Assembly (NCBI GenBank): GCA_019916065.1
Contig: CM034238.1
Location: forward strand, 34,750,402 to 34,814,401
Reading direction: 5' to 3'
DNA: 64,000 nt
Origin: Vitellaria paradoxa
Lineage: Eukaryota > Streptophyta > Magnoliopsida > Ericales > Sapotaceae
Both the position numbers and the translations under genes were made by a program. This document shows, one piece after another, positions 46,171-57,749 of this stretch. Position 1 is the stretch's first letter. Each line of letters starts with the position of its first letter. The notes under the pieces are model-generated. The model was not told the DNA's origin. It was given only the letters and a program-made list of their open reading frames with translations, and searched no databases.

Positions 46171-48989
46171 TGTGACATCTTGAATTTTCATTATTTTTAA
46201 ATGCATTATTAATTTAATTTTTATTTTATGCTATAAATTTTAATTGTGTTAATTTGGTATTATTTAAAAAAATAATATTTAGTTTTAATATAAATTAAGT
46301 AGCATATTAACTAAGTTATTAATATAATAATTAAAGATAGGAATTAAGGCACCACGTGACTAGCATATGTACACATCAGGTGTGTAAGACTACTTATTGT
46401 ATTACTAACTTAGCTTTGCTAGGTGGTTGATATGTGTGTGTAAGTGTAAGGTTGAAAGCGACACGTGACAAGCCAAAAAAAAAAAAAAAAAAGAGTGAAT
46501 GCATGGCTGAGGTGGTGAAGCATTGGCTTTGGTTGGGTGAACGTATATATATTTTTATGTGGTTATTATATTAGCCACACGAGGGAAGAAAAATAGTAAA
46601 GAAAAAGTGAAGGAAAAATACTATGAGGAAGAGGCAAACCTAGGAATTTTAAACTTAGGAATTTTGGCCTAGCTGTAGGGGTACGTTATTTTATTTTGTT
46701 AGTTTAAATTAGTTATATAGAAGTTAAATAAATTAAATATGTTAAAGGTGTAATTGTTGTGTTCTATTTATTAGATTTATATTATTAACTGATTCAATTT
46801 ATATTTTAACTATTCAACGTTTGATTTGTATATTTTGTTTGGGTTAAAATTAGAACCCGAGAATAACTAGTAGCAATCATCTCAATAATTTTATTTTCTT
46901 AGAATATTTGCTATCTAGGTGGGGGTGTTGAACTTAAAGATAAAAGCTAATAAATGTGAATTAATAAATTTTATCTTATTAGTATTAATTATTTGTGGTA
47001 AGACGTATTGATTGTTGTGAATTAATGTTGTCAATGGAAATTAAGATTATTTATGGGAAGATAAATGTGAGAATTGATATTTTTGTTTGAGAAATTATTT
47101 ACAGAAAAAAAAATTGATTATTTATAAATTTATAGTGAATTATGAATAGTCATGGAATAGTAATTGTAAGTTGATAAATTGTTGTTACTATGATATTAAT
47201 TATTAGTGTTAATAAGGAGAGTATATTATTTATAAATTAATTGTATTGACATTAAATTGGGACTATTTATGGAACTATTAATATTATTTATGTTGGTAAA
47301 TTAATTCATAATTATGAAATTATAATATTTTATTTAAGGAATTATTTATATTGATAAAAAAATATTAATTAGTTATGAATTAATTGCGTTGATGATAAAG
47401 AATATTTATGGAATAATGAATGTTGAGGGAAATAAAATAATAATAATATAGATTATTTGTGAAGTAACTGCGTTGGTGGTAAATTTGTACTTAAGGTGAA
47501 AATTGATATTTTTATTTGTAAGAAACTATTTTTAAGAAATATTAATTGTTTACGAATTAATTGTCTTAATAATGGGTTATGATTATTAATGAAATGATTA
47601 TAGTGAAAATCTATATCTTTATAAAAGGAATTATTTGTATTGAAAATAAAATATTGATTGTTTATATTTACTAATTATAAATTAATTATGTGATAGTGAA
47701 TGGAAGGACAAATGTGAGAGTTGATATTTTTATGTGAGAAATTATGAATTACTTGTGTTGATGAGTGATTTGAGATTTGTTTATAAAATGATAATGTGTG
47801 GATTGATATTTTGGGAAATTAATTATGGTAATTGTATGGCCTGATGAATGTGAAAAGTGATATCTTATATTGATAAAAAATAGAAAAAAATAAAAATAAT
47901 AATAGTAATAAGAAATAACATTGCATAGTATGAATTGTGTGCATCACACACGTGCATTTGGGGTCTGGTCAGATGGGACTAAAAATGAGGCCAAATGGGA
48001 CTAGAAATTGAGGCCAGATGGGGCCAAGTCAAATAGGACTAATGGGACATGCTAATTAAAGCCACTGTCCGTAGTTAAGCCTTCAACTCATAGGCCAGAT
48101 GAGGTCAACTATGTATTACATTAATATTTAAATTATTCATCATACATATATATCACGACACTACCAGATGAGACATATGGCAATCATGATGTGATGAGAT
48201 ATTTTTTTACCATTGTCAGATATAGTACATTGATGTGATGAAGTTGATGATTGAAAAATAGTGAAAATGATATAATGAGATATTTGCATCATTGCCAGAT
48301 GAGGCATAATGTGATGTTAAGAGTTAATGAATGAAACGCAGTATTCATGATGCGATGTGATATTGTTATTATATTGCTGAATTTAATTCTTGGTTACTTG
48401 TGAGACTATTAGTTATATAATTAATTGTAGATATATATATTATAGGACTGTCAGTTAGGGCGAAATGCAACGATGAGTTTTGATACATATGTGATGAGAA
48501 TGAAAATGATATTAAATTTTATCTTAAAAATAAAACGTGAATAATATATTATCTTTTATTTTAAGTATAACACTTCCACTGAGTGTGTGACACTCACACC
48601 TAAATTTTAAATTTTTTAAATCAAGTTAGGCATGGCTGCATGTGCTGGAAGAGAATCTAAGGGCTCGTTTGGAGCTATAAAAAAAACCAAAAAACTTCAA
48701 AAGTTTTCAAATCCCTCTAATCACATTTTACCACCTATCATTTTTACATCACATCAATCCCATCCATTGGTTTTTTTTGGGACTCCAAACGCCCCCTAAG
48801 TTGTCTATTTCTCCGTTTTAATCCTCGTCTTGTGCTAATTTTCGGAGTTTGTGGAAATAAACTCAGAGTTACTATTTGTGAGATTTTATGTTATGTATAC
48901 ACATAAAGTGTGATTAATAGAGATGGAGGATTTATGAGTGTCCACCCCATTAAAAGATTAAAGTTATATCCAAAAATAGGGGCGCGACA
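46171..48989 (+). mobile_element. Solo LTR of a Gypsy-like family (2819 bp)
   Basis: Starts TGTGACATCTTG and ends GGGGCGCGACA, the same edge style as the other long LTRs here. The flanking 5-mers are ccttg (46166-46170) and cctgg (48990-48994), one mismatch, and no PBS or PPT follows. Internal landmarks: an A18 run near 46475, a leader with gctgtaggggtacg (about 46673), several copies of aggccagatggg (about 47990-48100) and a nested Tourist-like MITE near its end. Confidence 0.75.
48661..48796. mobile_element. Tourist-like (PIF/Harbinger) MITE, 136 bp
   Basis: Ends GGGCTCGTTTGGAG and its reverse-complement partner CTCCAAACGCCCCC (12 of 14 match). The TAA duplication (48658-48660 and 48797-48799) and the GGGCxxGTTTGG style are typical of Harbinger MITEs. 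It lies inside the solo LTR. Confidence 0.8.
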
Positions 48990-48994
48990 CCTGG

Positions 48995-49690
48995 CCATTT
49001 AAATTTCATAGTTTTTACTTCATTTTCATTCACTTTGCATTAGATTTAATTGTTGAATCCTAGGTGTTTAACAAAATGTCTAGGTAAGTTTTATTTTCAA
49101 AATTCAACCCAATTTTCTTTGATTTTTATTGCATGACACCTACTAAGTAGGAGAAGAATAATTGTGAGTTCACAACACCTCTCCCTATGAGTATGACTGG
49201 TACTTCACCCTTATAAATATAAATTGCTACATCGGACCACCTTACACTTGGGGGGTAAATCCACATTGTGGAACGACAAATAGTGGGCATAATTGGATTA
49301 GTGCTCACGTCCCTATAGACTTTATTTCAGGAGCAGATCCAAAGGATTAGGTAGACACTTGGTGAGACTAAGAGTTTGCAAACTTTGCATTTTTAATTGC
49401 TTAAGTTTAATTTCATTTAGAACTGTAAAGTTATTTAATTTAGAATTTATTTCAATTGGGTTGTAAATGCCATAAAGCCTATGTTTCTTTATCTTTGTGG
49501 GATGTGTTAGAGCATGGAAGCCTAGCAGTAGCCAAGGCTTAGATTATATTATATATATATATATATATTTTATCTTGTATGGATGTTGCTTCAGGGTGGT
49601 GATAATGCTTTGATTAAGGTATTGTTAATTAGTATGATTTTTATATTTATTCACTCACCCTTTGAGTCACAAGATATGAGGCATAACATT
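48995..49690. other. Unassigned sequence, possibly retroelement-derived
   Basis: It was contiguous with the Copia-like LTR fragment before the 46171-48989 insertion. Includes acacctctccctatgagtat and a TA run near 49550. No coding frame recognised. Confidence 0.35.
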
Positions 49691-50005
49691 TCCTCACTAA
49701 AAGTTCCTTTAGCGAGAAAAGTTTGGTTCCTTGCTGAAACTAAAAATAGGCAACAAAAATTATTTCCTCGCTAAATGTTACTTTTAGCAAGAAAAATTTA
49801 GTTCCTCACTAAAGTTAAGAATTGACAACGAAAATTATTTCCTCACTAAAAGTAACTATAGGCAAGGAAACCAGGTGTTTCTCGCTAAAAACCACAGGCG
49901 ACCGAGGATAGGCAAAGATATATGCAAGAAAGATATTTTCTCGCCTATAGTCTTTAGCGAGGAAAATGTGATTTTTAGCGAGAAAGACTTTTCTTGCCCA
50001 TACAT
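49690..50005. repeat. Cluster of inverted and direct TTTAGCGAGAAA-type motifs
   Basis: About ten variants of tttagcgagaaa or its complement ttcctcgctaaa lie within 315 bp in both orientations (for example near 49693, 49708, 49769, 49785, 49889, 49950 and 49970). Dense short motifs in both directions resemble the subterminal regions of CACTA elements. No TIR was found. Confidence 0.5.
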
Positions 50006-50039
50006 ATATTTATAGATTGTTTCCATCATTGGAATATTC

Positions 50040-50745
50040 TTAACTTGATACCTAAGCTAAATAAACTATTCTAGAAACATATTTAAAAATAAGTAAATAT
50101 TCTAAACTAATCCTAATAGCTAAATATTATTTTTGACAAGTATTCAAAACAAAGTAGAATACTTCCATAGTATAATCTTATTACCATCTTCACTCTGCAT
50201 CAGCCACCCCAAAGGAAGCTCGTAGGGAAGCTGAGGGTTTAGCAAGCTAAGAGTTTGATTTGACCTAAATTTCCTAATACATTTAGTCTATATTTTTCTA
50301 TATATATATATATATATATGCTCCAATACTGAATGATAAAATACATAGGGAGAAAAATATATTGTCTTAAGTAAAGGGTTTTTATTGTGTGAGCTTATTA
50401 TCTTTCTACTTTGTTTTCTTTTACATTCTAAACGTTTATAAGTCTTGAAGGATTTCAAGATGGTCTTTCTAAGGAATCGGAAAACTTTTTTTCACTTGGT
50501 CATGGTTTATCAAAGATCAAGCAAGATAGTTGAGAGAATAAGTACAAGGAGTCATAAAGTGTTCGGTTTAATTTTCTTGTAATCAGTTTCATCGTGAAGA
50601 TGTTTGTATAGTCTCTAAAATCAGACTCGAGGTTTTTTCTTACTGTTTTGATAAGGATTTCCCATCATCAATCGTGTGCTTTATCTGTGATTGTTTGATT
50701 ATGTTCCTTGGATTCATTAGTGTTGAACTAGCCTATTTGAGAATT
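50040..50745 (+). repeat. Copia-type LTR-like fragment
   Basis: A TA box run (about 50300-50318), then gtgagcttattatctttcta and a U5-like part with tgtgattgtttgattatgtt. The layout is like 45240-46130 but the sequence differs. No PBS or internal coding region. Confidence 0.35.
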
Positions 50746-50881
50746 TCATAAGGCTTGTATTCGTGGTTGAAATTTTTAGGATATTTTTGAGGTGAGAATT
50801 TGTTGAGAAAAGGAAAATAATAGGAAAAAGGTAAAGAAAAATTGTAAGAAAAAAGAGGAAGAGTTTATAAAATAAAAAATA
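50746..50881 (+). repeat. Dispersed repeat, left part (continues at 53599)
   Basis: gaaatttttaggatattttt through gaaaaaggtaaagaaaaatt matches 59690-59790. It is split by the solo LTR at 50882. Confidence 0.7.
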
Positions 50882-53598
50882 TGTCACGCCCTGAAATCCA
50901 CAACCGGGGACGTGGGAACAAAACTCAAAAATAAATATCAAACCATGAAAAATGTACCATATCAGAGCGAAAGCTAATTAAAGTAAATATTATTCAATCT
51001 CTTGAATATTCAAAATACCTTTAAAATGCCCTAAGAATGGGCTACAAAACCATGCTACAAATATGGGCCCAAATCAAAACTCCATTACATTAAAATTTAA
51101 ATGTTGGAACGCAAAATAAAACAAATCATCCAGCTATAACAACCCAAGACAGCTATCTAACCCACTGGTCCATCACGAGCATCAACCTCTGCATTATCGA
51201 CTGTAATAGGTGGTGAGCACTAAATTCCACGTGTGCTCAGAAAGTGTTTATAACATATAATTTCTTAACCATGCAAAATTATTAACACTAATTAATAAGA
51301 ATAAAATTTAAAATCTTATAATTTTCAAAATATCTATGTTCAATCATAACATTCAAATTATAAAGTTATTTAGCCATGATCCCGCAGTCTCATGCTAAAA
51401 ATAAATCATATCATTTCATTCACATCACCACACATCAATATCATACTATGGGTCAGGTACTCTGCAAATTTAGTCTGTGGCCTCAGAACTAAACCCAAAA
51501 TAAATTCCCAGGCCTAAGCCATAGGGTACAACTAGTCCCGCAATCCTAGATGTACTCATCACATCCCCAGATCTCAGTCATGGGGTACAATTGATCCCGC
51601 AGTCCCAAATGTACTCATCACATCCCCAAACCTCAATCATGGGATACATTTGGTCCCGCAGTCCCAAATGTACTCATTTGCCTTAGTAGGCAAACCGGTC
51701 TCGCAGTCCCGGTACTAAATATACGCTATAATAAGTCGTATATACATTTCGTAAGTTTCTAGCCTACTAGTTTTGCTAACCACCCTGCGCAGGTTTTGGG
51801 GCTTTTAACTCTTAGGCTCTAGAACCCACTCTTTCTAGTACCCTTAATGACCCCAATAACCTAAAAATCAAATCTCAAGTAATTCCTTTTATTAACAGTA
51901 CAACGTACATAAAAGGTCTTCCTAATTTGATTTTTGTGTGTTCTTCCCTTTACTTTATAAGTTTTATGAAGTGTGAATGTGTTTCGGGCCTAAGTTTCAT
52001 GTTGCCCTTTCATAAAAATATTCTCATACAAGATTTATCAAATAAATATCATACAACCATATTCAGGAATATATATATGCAGCTAGCTTGGTAAATAAAA
52101 TTTTATATCAAGCATGTCATGACAATGAAGGATTCAAGACATAAAGTTTGATAATTCATAAAAAATAGAAAATGAAATATTTTACACTAATTCAAAAGCC
52201 TAAAATACTTGTAATTAAGTCCAGTTTCATAAAAACAAGATTTAAAATTTATTCATAAAGCCATATAATACAGATTTTAAAAATATTAAATGGGTATTTC
52301 TGTTAGAACCATACAGAATAGCTCACTTTCACGATTTTTATAAAATACATTTTATATCCAAAAATTTTGAAATTTTTACAGAAAGCTCATTCATATATCT
52401 AGTTTAACATATAAAAATTTCAAAAATTATATCAACTTTTATCTATACCTTTTATACCAAATATCTGACTGTTGTCAGTACAACAACGTAAACCAAACAG
52501 CCAGGTTTCAATATTTTTATAAAATATTTACTGTAGAATCTCTAACATGTCTAGTTTCATATATAAAATTTTTAGAAAAAATTAATTTAATCTCTAGGTA
52601 TCATTTTTATACCAAAAATCAAACTCCTATCAGCACATCAATTTAAAACAAACAGTCAAATTTCACGATTTTTGTAAAATCCATTTTAACTCAAAAAAAT
52701 ATAAAATTTTTACTGGATACTATTTTGGATATGTACTCCCATATATAAAAATATCAAAAATTAATTCGAAAAACAGTGTGCTGATCCAGGTACAGAAATC
52801 CCAACCAATCAGTCAAGTTTGACTATTTTTAATAAATTCATTTAAATTCCAAAAATTATGAAATTTTTACAGGAAATTCATACACGTCTAATTTAACATA
52901 TAAAATTTTTGTGAATTAAATCGATCTCTAAGTACAATTTTTGTGGAAAAATAGTGTACCCGTTCCAGTATGAAAGTTCTAGAATTTCACATAATTAAGA
53001 ATCAATTCATAGATCAAGTTTTTCATATCTTGCACACCCACATATATATACATGACATGATAAGAAAAATTACATCAAATAAACACGATCCCACCTACCT
53101 CATTACACACGTAGACGATCGGTGTGTAAAGTAATCAATACCAACTTAAGTTAGCCTTAAACACAATCCGATAATCGTCTTTGAAACGGCAATTATGCGT
53201 TTTCCTGAAAATCTTTCAACGATCTTTACCAACGTACAACTGATAGCATAATCTCTCTCTCCCCCTCTCTCTTAAATTTGAAAGGCCAAAATAAAAAAAA
53301 AATACAGAATTTTGTTGGTGGAAAACCACAGATGGTGAAGGTTCTTTTAACAACCCTAGAGTCCCCCTCTCTCTTATTCACATGCACTCATAAAACCCTC
53401 CTTAATTTCCCTATAACTCCCACAACCTGCCAACTCTAAACCTTCCATCCCTAATGAGAGTTATTAATATAATTACATACACATAACATAAAAAAAAAAA
53501 ATTAACACAAATACATAAAATATAAATGGGGTCCAAGAATATTAGAATTTAAAATATTATAAAATAAAATAAAAAACTAAAAATTTCGGGTCTTTACA
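50882..53598 (-). mobile_element. Solo LTR of a related long-LTR family (2717 bp)
   Basis: Edges tgtcacgccctg and cgggtctttaca, so on its own strand it runs TGTAAAGACCCG...AGGGCGTGACA. It has an exact 5-bp duplication aaata (50877-50881 and 53599-53603) and no PBS or PPT. It carries several ~50-bp tandem units with a tggtcccgcagtcccaaatg core (about 51530-51700), cctgcgcagg (about 51785) and a leader box that reads aatgaggtaggtgggatc on the element strand. Confidence 0.9.
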
Positions 53599-54290
53599 AA
53601 ATACACCTTTATATTTGAATAGATCAAAAAATATGTAAGTAAATTCATCAATAAATTAGTTTTTTTAATTTAATTATTTTTAATTTCTTAAATCACATGT
53701 CTAACCCCTTCTATTTTCTATCACAAATCAATTAACACTAGAAATTTTGAATCCCCTTCTATTCTCTTTATAATTAACAAATCCTTGATCTAAACGCAAC
53801 TTTAGTGTACATTTCATTAGCAATGGGAATATGAGACGAGTATGAGGTAAGCTAGAGGATAGTAACGAAGTGAGTGTGAAAATAAAAATAGTAATGTTTG
53901 GTATGCATTGAAAATTAGCTTAAGGTTCGAGTGGTATATGCTTGGTATGATAGAATTAGGTGCGGACCTACTTGAAGCATGCAACAAGGTATTTTGGCCT
54001 CCTTAATTTTTCGATGAATAGACCAAAATATTCTTAATATTATAATTTTATTACAAATTTTCCATTAGCCATAAGTTATCAATCTTTTCCTCTCCCAACT
54101 TTATGTTTTACGTGGAGCACTCTCTCTCTTCCCCTCCCCCCTCGATAATAACTGATGTTGATTCTCTCCCATTTCTAGCCGGAATGTGACTAACCTCTTT
54201 TCCATGTTGGTGGTCAAAGGTCACCATATTTTTTTTTTCCATGTCTTTTAACAAATTACTCCCTGCAATACATAACTGTTAAAAGGGTGT
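53599..54290 (+). repeat. Dispersed repeat, right part (paired with 59690-60430)
   Basis: Continues from 50881 and matches 59790-60430 through shared text such as gaattttgaat(t/c)c, aatgaggtaagct and tggtcaaaggtcacc. Non-coding. Confidence 0.7.
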
Positions 54291-55078
54291 ATAATATCTA
54301 ATTAATGTCAGATACCATGTACGATATGACTAAGAAATTCTAATATAAAATGCTATTAACTTGTATATAATTTAATTCTATGCATTGTGAGTAAAAAAAG
54401 TTTTGACCAATTCATATAAAAATATTTATAGCAGTAAGATTACGTATATATTTTACTGGTTATGAATGACACGAGGAAAATCTATTAAGGAAACATAAAA
54501 ATACGGAAAGTTAACGTAAATTTTCAGAATGATGTGACTTTTCAAAAAATTATAAGGAAATCAATGTAATTTATCTAATACGAAAATAAAAATACTATTG
54601 TATTAGAAATTATTATAAAAAGTGCAGTCAGAATGATTTAGTAATGATATTTTTACGATTAAAGGACAATTTCATGAGTTTTTTTTCTTTTTCTTAAAAA
54701 AAAAAAAAAAAGAAAACTAATTGCACTACAACTTTGCCATCTCATTTTAGTTTCTGGAAAAAGATGCATAGTTTGTATAGTATTACTCAAGAAAAAAAAA
54801 AAAAAAAACACAATATCAAGAATTTTAATTCATGCATAAGCACCATGTACTTTCCCAGTGCCTGGGTTAAATTGGACTGGCCTGCAATTTTCTTTAGTCT
54901 CATTTTTCTGGTCAATAATCATACCACTATTATTGAACTCTACATAATGAAAGTTTTAAATAAGTTCATAAAACGGAAAATTGTATCCAAGTCATACTTT
55001 GTAATCTTTTAAAACTATTAGTCACACCCAAAAAAAGTATTGCTTTTAAGTCACATTAATGTGGAAAGTTTTGTATTT
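54291..55078. other. AT-rich intergenic DNA
   Basis: No gene recognised. A 92-codon frame at 54734-55012 has low-complexity AT composition and no family look, so it is not called. Confidence 0.45.
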
Positions 55079-55370
55079 AAGTCACACTTTTGAGTGGGTT
55101 CCACGAGTTTGTTTTAAATATAGTTTCTAATATACCGATAATATCCTTTATTTCTATAACAAAGTTACACAAGTTATTTCCAGGAATTCCGGGAATCACG
55201 TGAAGATATGTTTACCAAGAATCACGTTTCTTCCATTTTTTTTTCTTTCCTTATTTTCAGTTTCATTATTTATAGTTTTAGTTATGAAGATATTAAGAAG
55301 ATAGAACTTATTTGGCCTATCTTCTTCATGGATTGATTTCATGGATTGATTTTGCCGATTGGCGTTTTGG

Positions 55371-56970
55371 GCTATTTTCAAAACAGTACCGGTACTGTTT
55401 CAAAAAATATGATGATGTTAGCTCGTATGGTTGGTTTATGTTATGTATCGATTGATGTTTTTTAGGCAGTATGAAAACAGTACCGGTCCAAAATAGTACC
55501 GGTACTGTTTTATCGGTACTGTTTTCAACACAGTACCGGTACTGTTTTATCGGTACTGTTTTCAAAACAGCACCATGAATTATAAGCGGATGACAAGTTT
55601 TAAGGACAAGAGAAATCTATTCGGCCGATTAACGTTTTGAGCTATCTTCAAAATAGTACCGGTACTGTTTCAAAAAATATGATGATGTTGGCTCGTATCG
55701 TTGGTTTGTGTTATCTATCGATTGATGTTTTTTACGTAATATGAAAACAGTACCGGTCCAAAACAGTACCGGTACTGTTTTATCGGTACTGTTTTCAACA
55801 CAGTACCGGTACTGTTTTATCGGTACTGTTTTCAAAACAGCACCATGAATTATAAGCGGATGACGAGTTTTAAGGGCAAGAGAAATCCATGGGGCCGATT
55901 GGCTTTTTGAGCTATCTTCAAAATAGTACCGGTACTGTTTCAAAAAATATGATGATGTTGGCTCGTATCGTTGGTTTTTGTTATGTATCGATTGATGTTT
56001 TTAGGCAATATGAAAACAGTACTGGTCCAAAACAGTACCGGTACTGTTTTATCGGTACTGTTTTCAAAACAGTACCGGTATTATTTTCAAAATAGCACCA
56101 TGAATTATAAGCAGATGACGAGTTTTAAGGGCAAGAGAAATCCATGGGATCGATTGGCGTTTTGAGCTATCTTCAAAATAGTACCGGTACTGTTTCAAAA
56201 AATATGATGATGTTGGCTCGTATGGTTGGTTTGTGTTATCTATCGATTGATGTTTTTTACGTAATATGAAAACAGTACCGGTCCAAAACAGTACCGGTAC
56301 TGTTTTATCAGTACTGTTTTCAACACAGTACCGGTACTGTTTTATCGGTACTGTTTTCAAAACAGCACCATGAATTATAAGCGGATGACGAGTTTTAAGG
56401 GCAAGAGAAATCTATGGGGCCGATTGGCTTTTTGAGCTATCTTCAAAACAGTACCGGTACTGTTTCAAAAAATATAATGATGTTGGCTCGTATCGTTGGT
56501 TTTTGTTATGTATCGATTGATGTTTTTTAGGCAATATGAAAACAGTACTGGTCCAAAACAGTACCGGTACTGTTTTATCGGTACTGTTTTCAAAACAGTA
56601 CCGGTATTGTTTTCAAAATAGCACCATGAATTATAAGCAGATGACGAGTTTTAAGGGCAAGAGAAATTCATGGGATCGATTGGCGTTTTGAGCTATCTTC
56701 AAAATAGTACCGGTACTATTTCAAAAAATATGATGATGTTGGCTCGTATCGTTGGTTTGTATTATGTATCGATTGATGTTTTTTAGGCAGTATGAAAACA
56801 GTACCGATTCAAAAGAGTACCGGTATTGTTTTATCGGTATTGTCTTCAAAACAGTACCGGTACTGTTTTTAAAATAGCACCATGAATTATAAGCAGATGA
56901 TAAGTTTTAGGCAAGAGAAATTCATGGAGTTGATTAGTATTTTGAGATATCTTCAAAACAGTACCGATAC
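55371..56970. repeat. Tandem array of ~265-bp units packed with perfect palindromes
   Basis: Units start at 55371, 55641, 55911, 56166, 56436 and 56692, and a partial start lies at 56946. Lengths are 270, 270, 255, 270, 256 and 254 bp. Each opens with a palindrome (AAACAGTACCGGTACTGTTT at 55381-55400 is exact over 20 bp) and has one or two more plus half-sites (cggtactgtttt). By eye about 15 intact agtaccggtact cores are present. Units 2 and 4 share gttatctatcg..tacgtaatatg; units 3 and 5 share gttatgtatcg..aggcaatatg, giving a 525-bp dimer repeat. Open frames here are by-products of the repeat. Confidence 0.93.
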
Positions 56971-57020
56971 TGTTTCAAAATAAAAAAAAATAAATATACT
57001 TAGGAATGATGATCGATTTA

Positions 57021-57262
57021 GGTTTTTCCCAAATAGTTTTGATTTTGTTTCCAAAAATCGGTTTTGCTTGCTTTGTAAAGAAGATGGAAAGTCGTGGAAT
57101 TAGGTTTTTCCAAACAGTTTTGATTTTGTTTTCAAAAATCAATTTTGCTTACTTTGTAAAGAAGATGGAAAGTCGCGAAATTAAGTTTTTCTCAAACAGT
57201 TTTGATTTTGTTTCCAAAAATTGATTTTTCTTGCTTTGTAAAGAAGATGGAAAGTCACGGAA
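57021..57262. repeat. Three tandem units of ~81 bp
   Basis: Units begin near 57021, 57103 and 57184 and carry cagttttgattttgtttcca, then ctttgtaaagaagatggaaa. The 72-codon frame across it is a by-product of the repeat. Confidence 0.88.
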
Positions 57263-57379
57263 GTTATGAGTGAAGTGTACACTATTTTCGGATAAAACTG
57301 ACAGTTTTGAAATGTGGTGAAAAACTCGTGATGTCCTTTTTTGTCTTTTTGTTGCAAGTGTGACTTATTTACAAAGAAG

Positions 57380-57749
57380 TTTTTTGGGTATAACTTAAAT
57401 CGTTATAAGTGCATAAATAGTGACCGGCCTCCAAAAATCCCTTCATCAAACAATGGAAGAGCCCAAATGAACTTTGGATGGAAGAGTCCAAATGAACTTT
57501 GTATTCTGTTTCACAATTACAGCTGACAAATTTGCGAATTTGGGCAGGTTTAACTCACAAACGAATTATGATTAAAAGGGTTGAATTCAAGTATATTTAT
57601 TTAATAATGAATTATTATTGAGCGAATTGAATACGAGTTATATCAAATTCAAGAACCCAATTATACTTATATAATAATAATTTAATTTTTAATTAATATT
57701 TAATTTGATAATAAAAAATTTAGTTGATTTAAAATTTTTGAGATATTAA
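57380..57749. other. Intergenic DNA
   Basis: Contains a local near-duplication (atggaagagcccaaatgaac and atggaagagtccaaatgaac, near 57453 and 57478). No gene recognised. Confidence 0.45.

Larger units (their letters stand above)
55079..57366. mobile_element. Probable non-autonomous TIR element carrying two tandem arrays
   Basis: AAGTCACACTT at 55079-55089 is inverted at 57356-57366, and CACGAGTTT at 55102-55110 is inverted at 57322-57330, giving a gapped terminal inverted repeat around the arrays. More aagtcaca copies lie just outside the left end (55022 and 55048), so the true edge may be near 55020. No transposase frame; target duplication not fixed. Confidence 0.45.

Noticed and set aside
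54734..55012. 92-codon plus-strand frame
   Set aside because: It contains poly-Lys from an A-run, has AT-driven composition and no recognisable domain.
55326..56360. Several frames of 60-104 codons with shared KQYRYYFEDSS-type peptides
   Set aside because: They arise from translation of the tandem palindrome units in both directions and have no consistent start or family.
55371..56970. CRISPR-like array
   Set aside because: The genome is eukaryotic, units are ~265 bp, and there are no unique spacers of constant size between short repeats.
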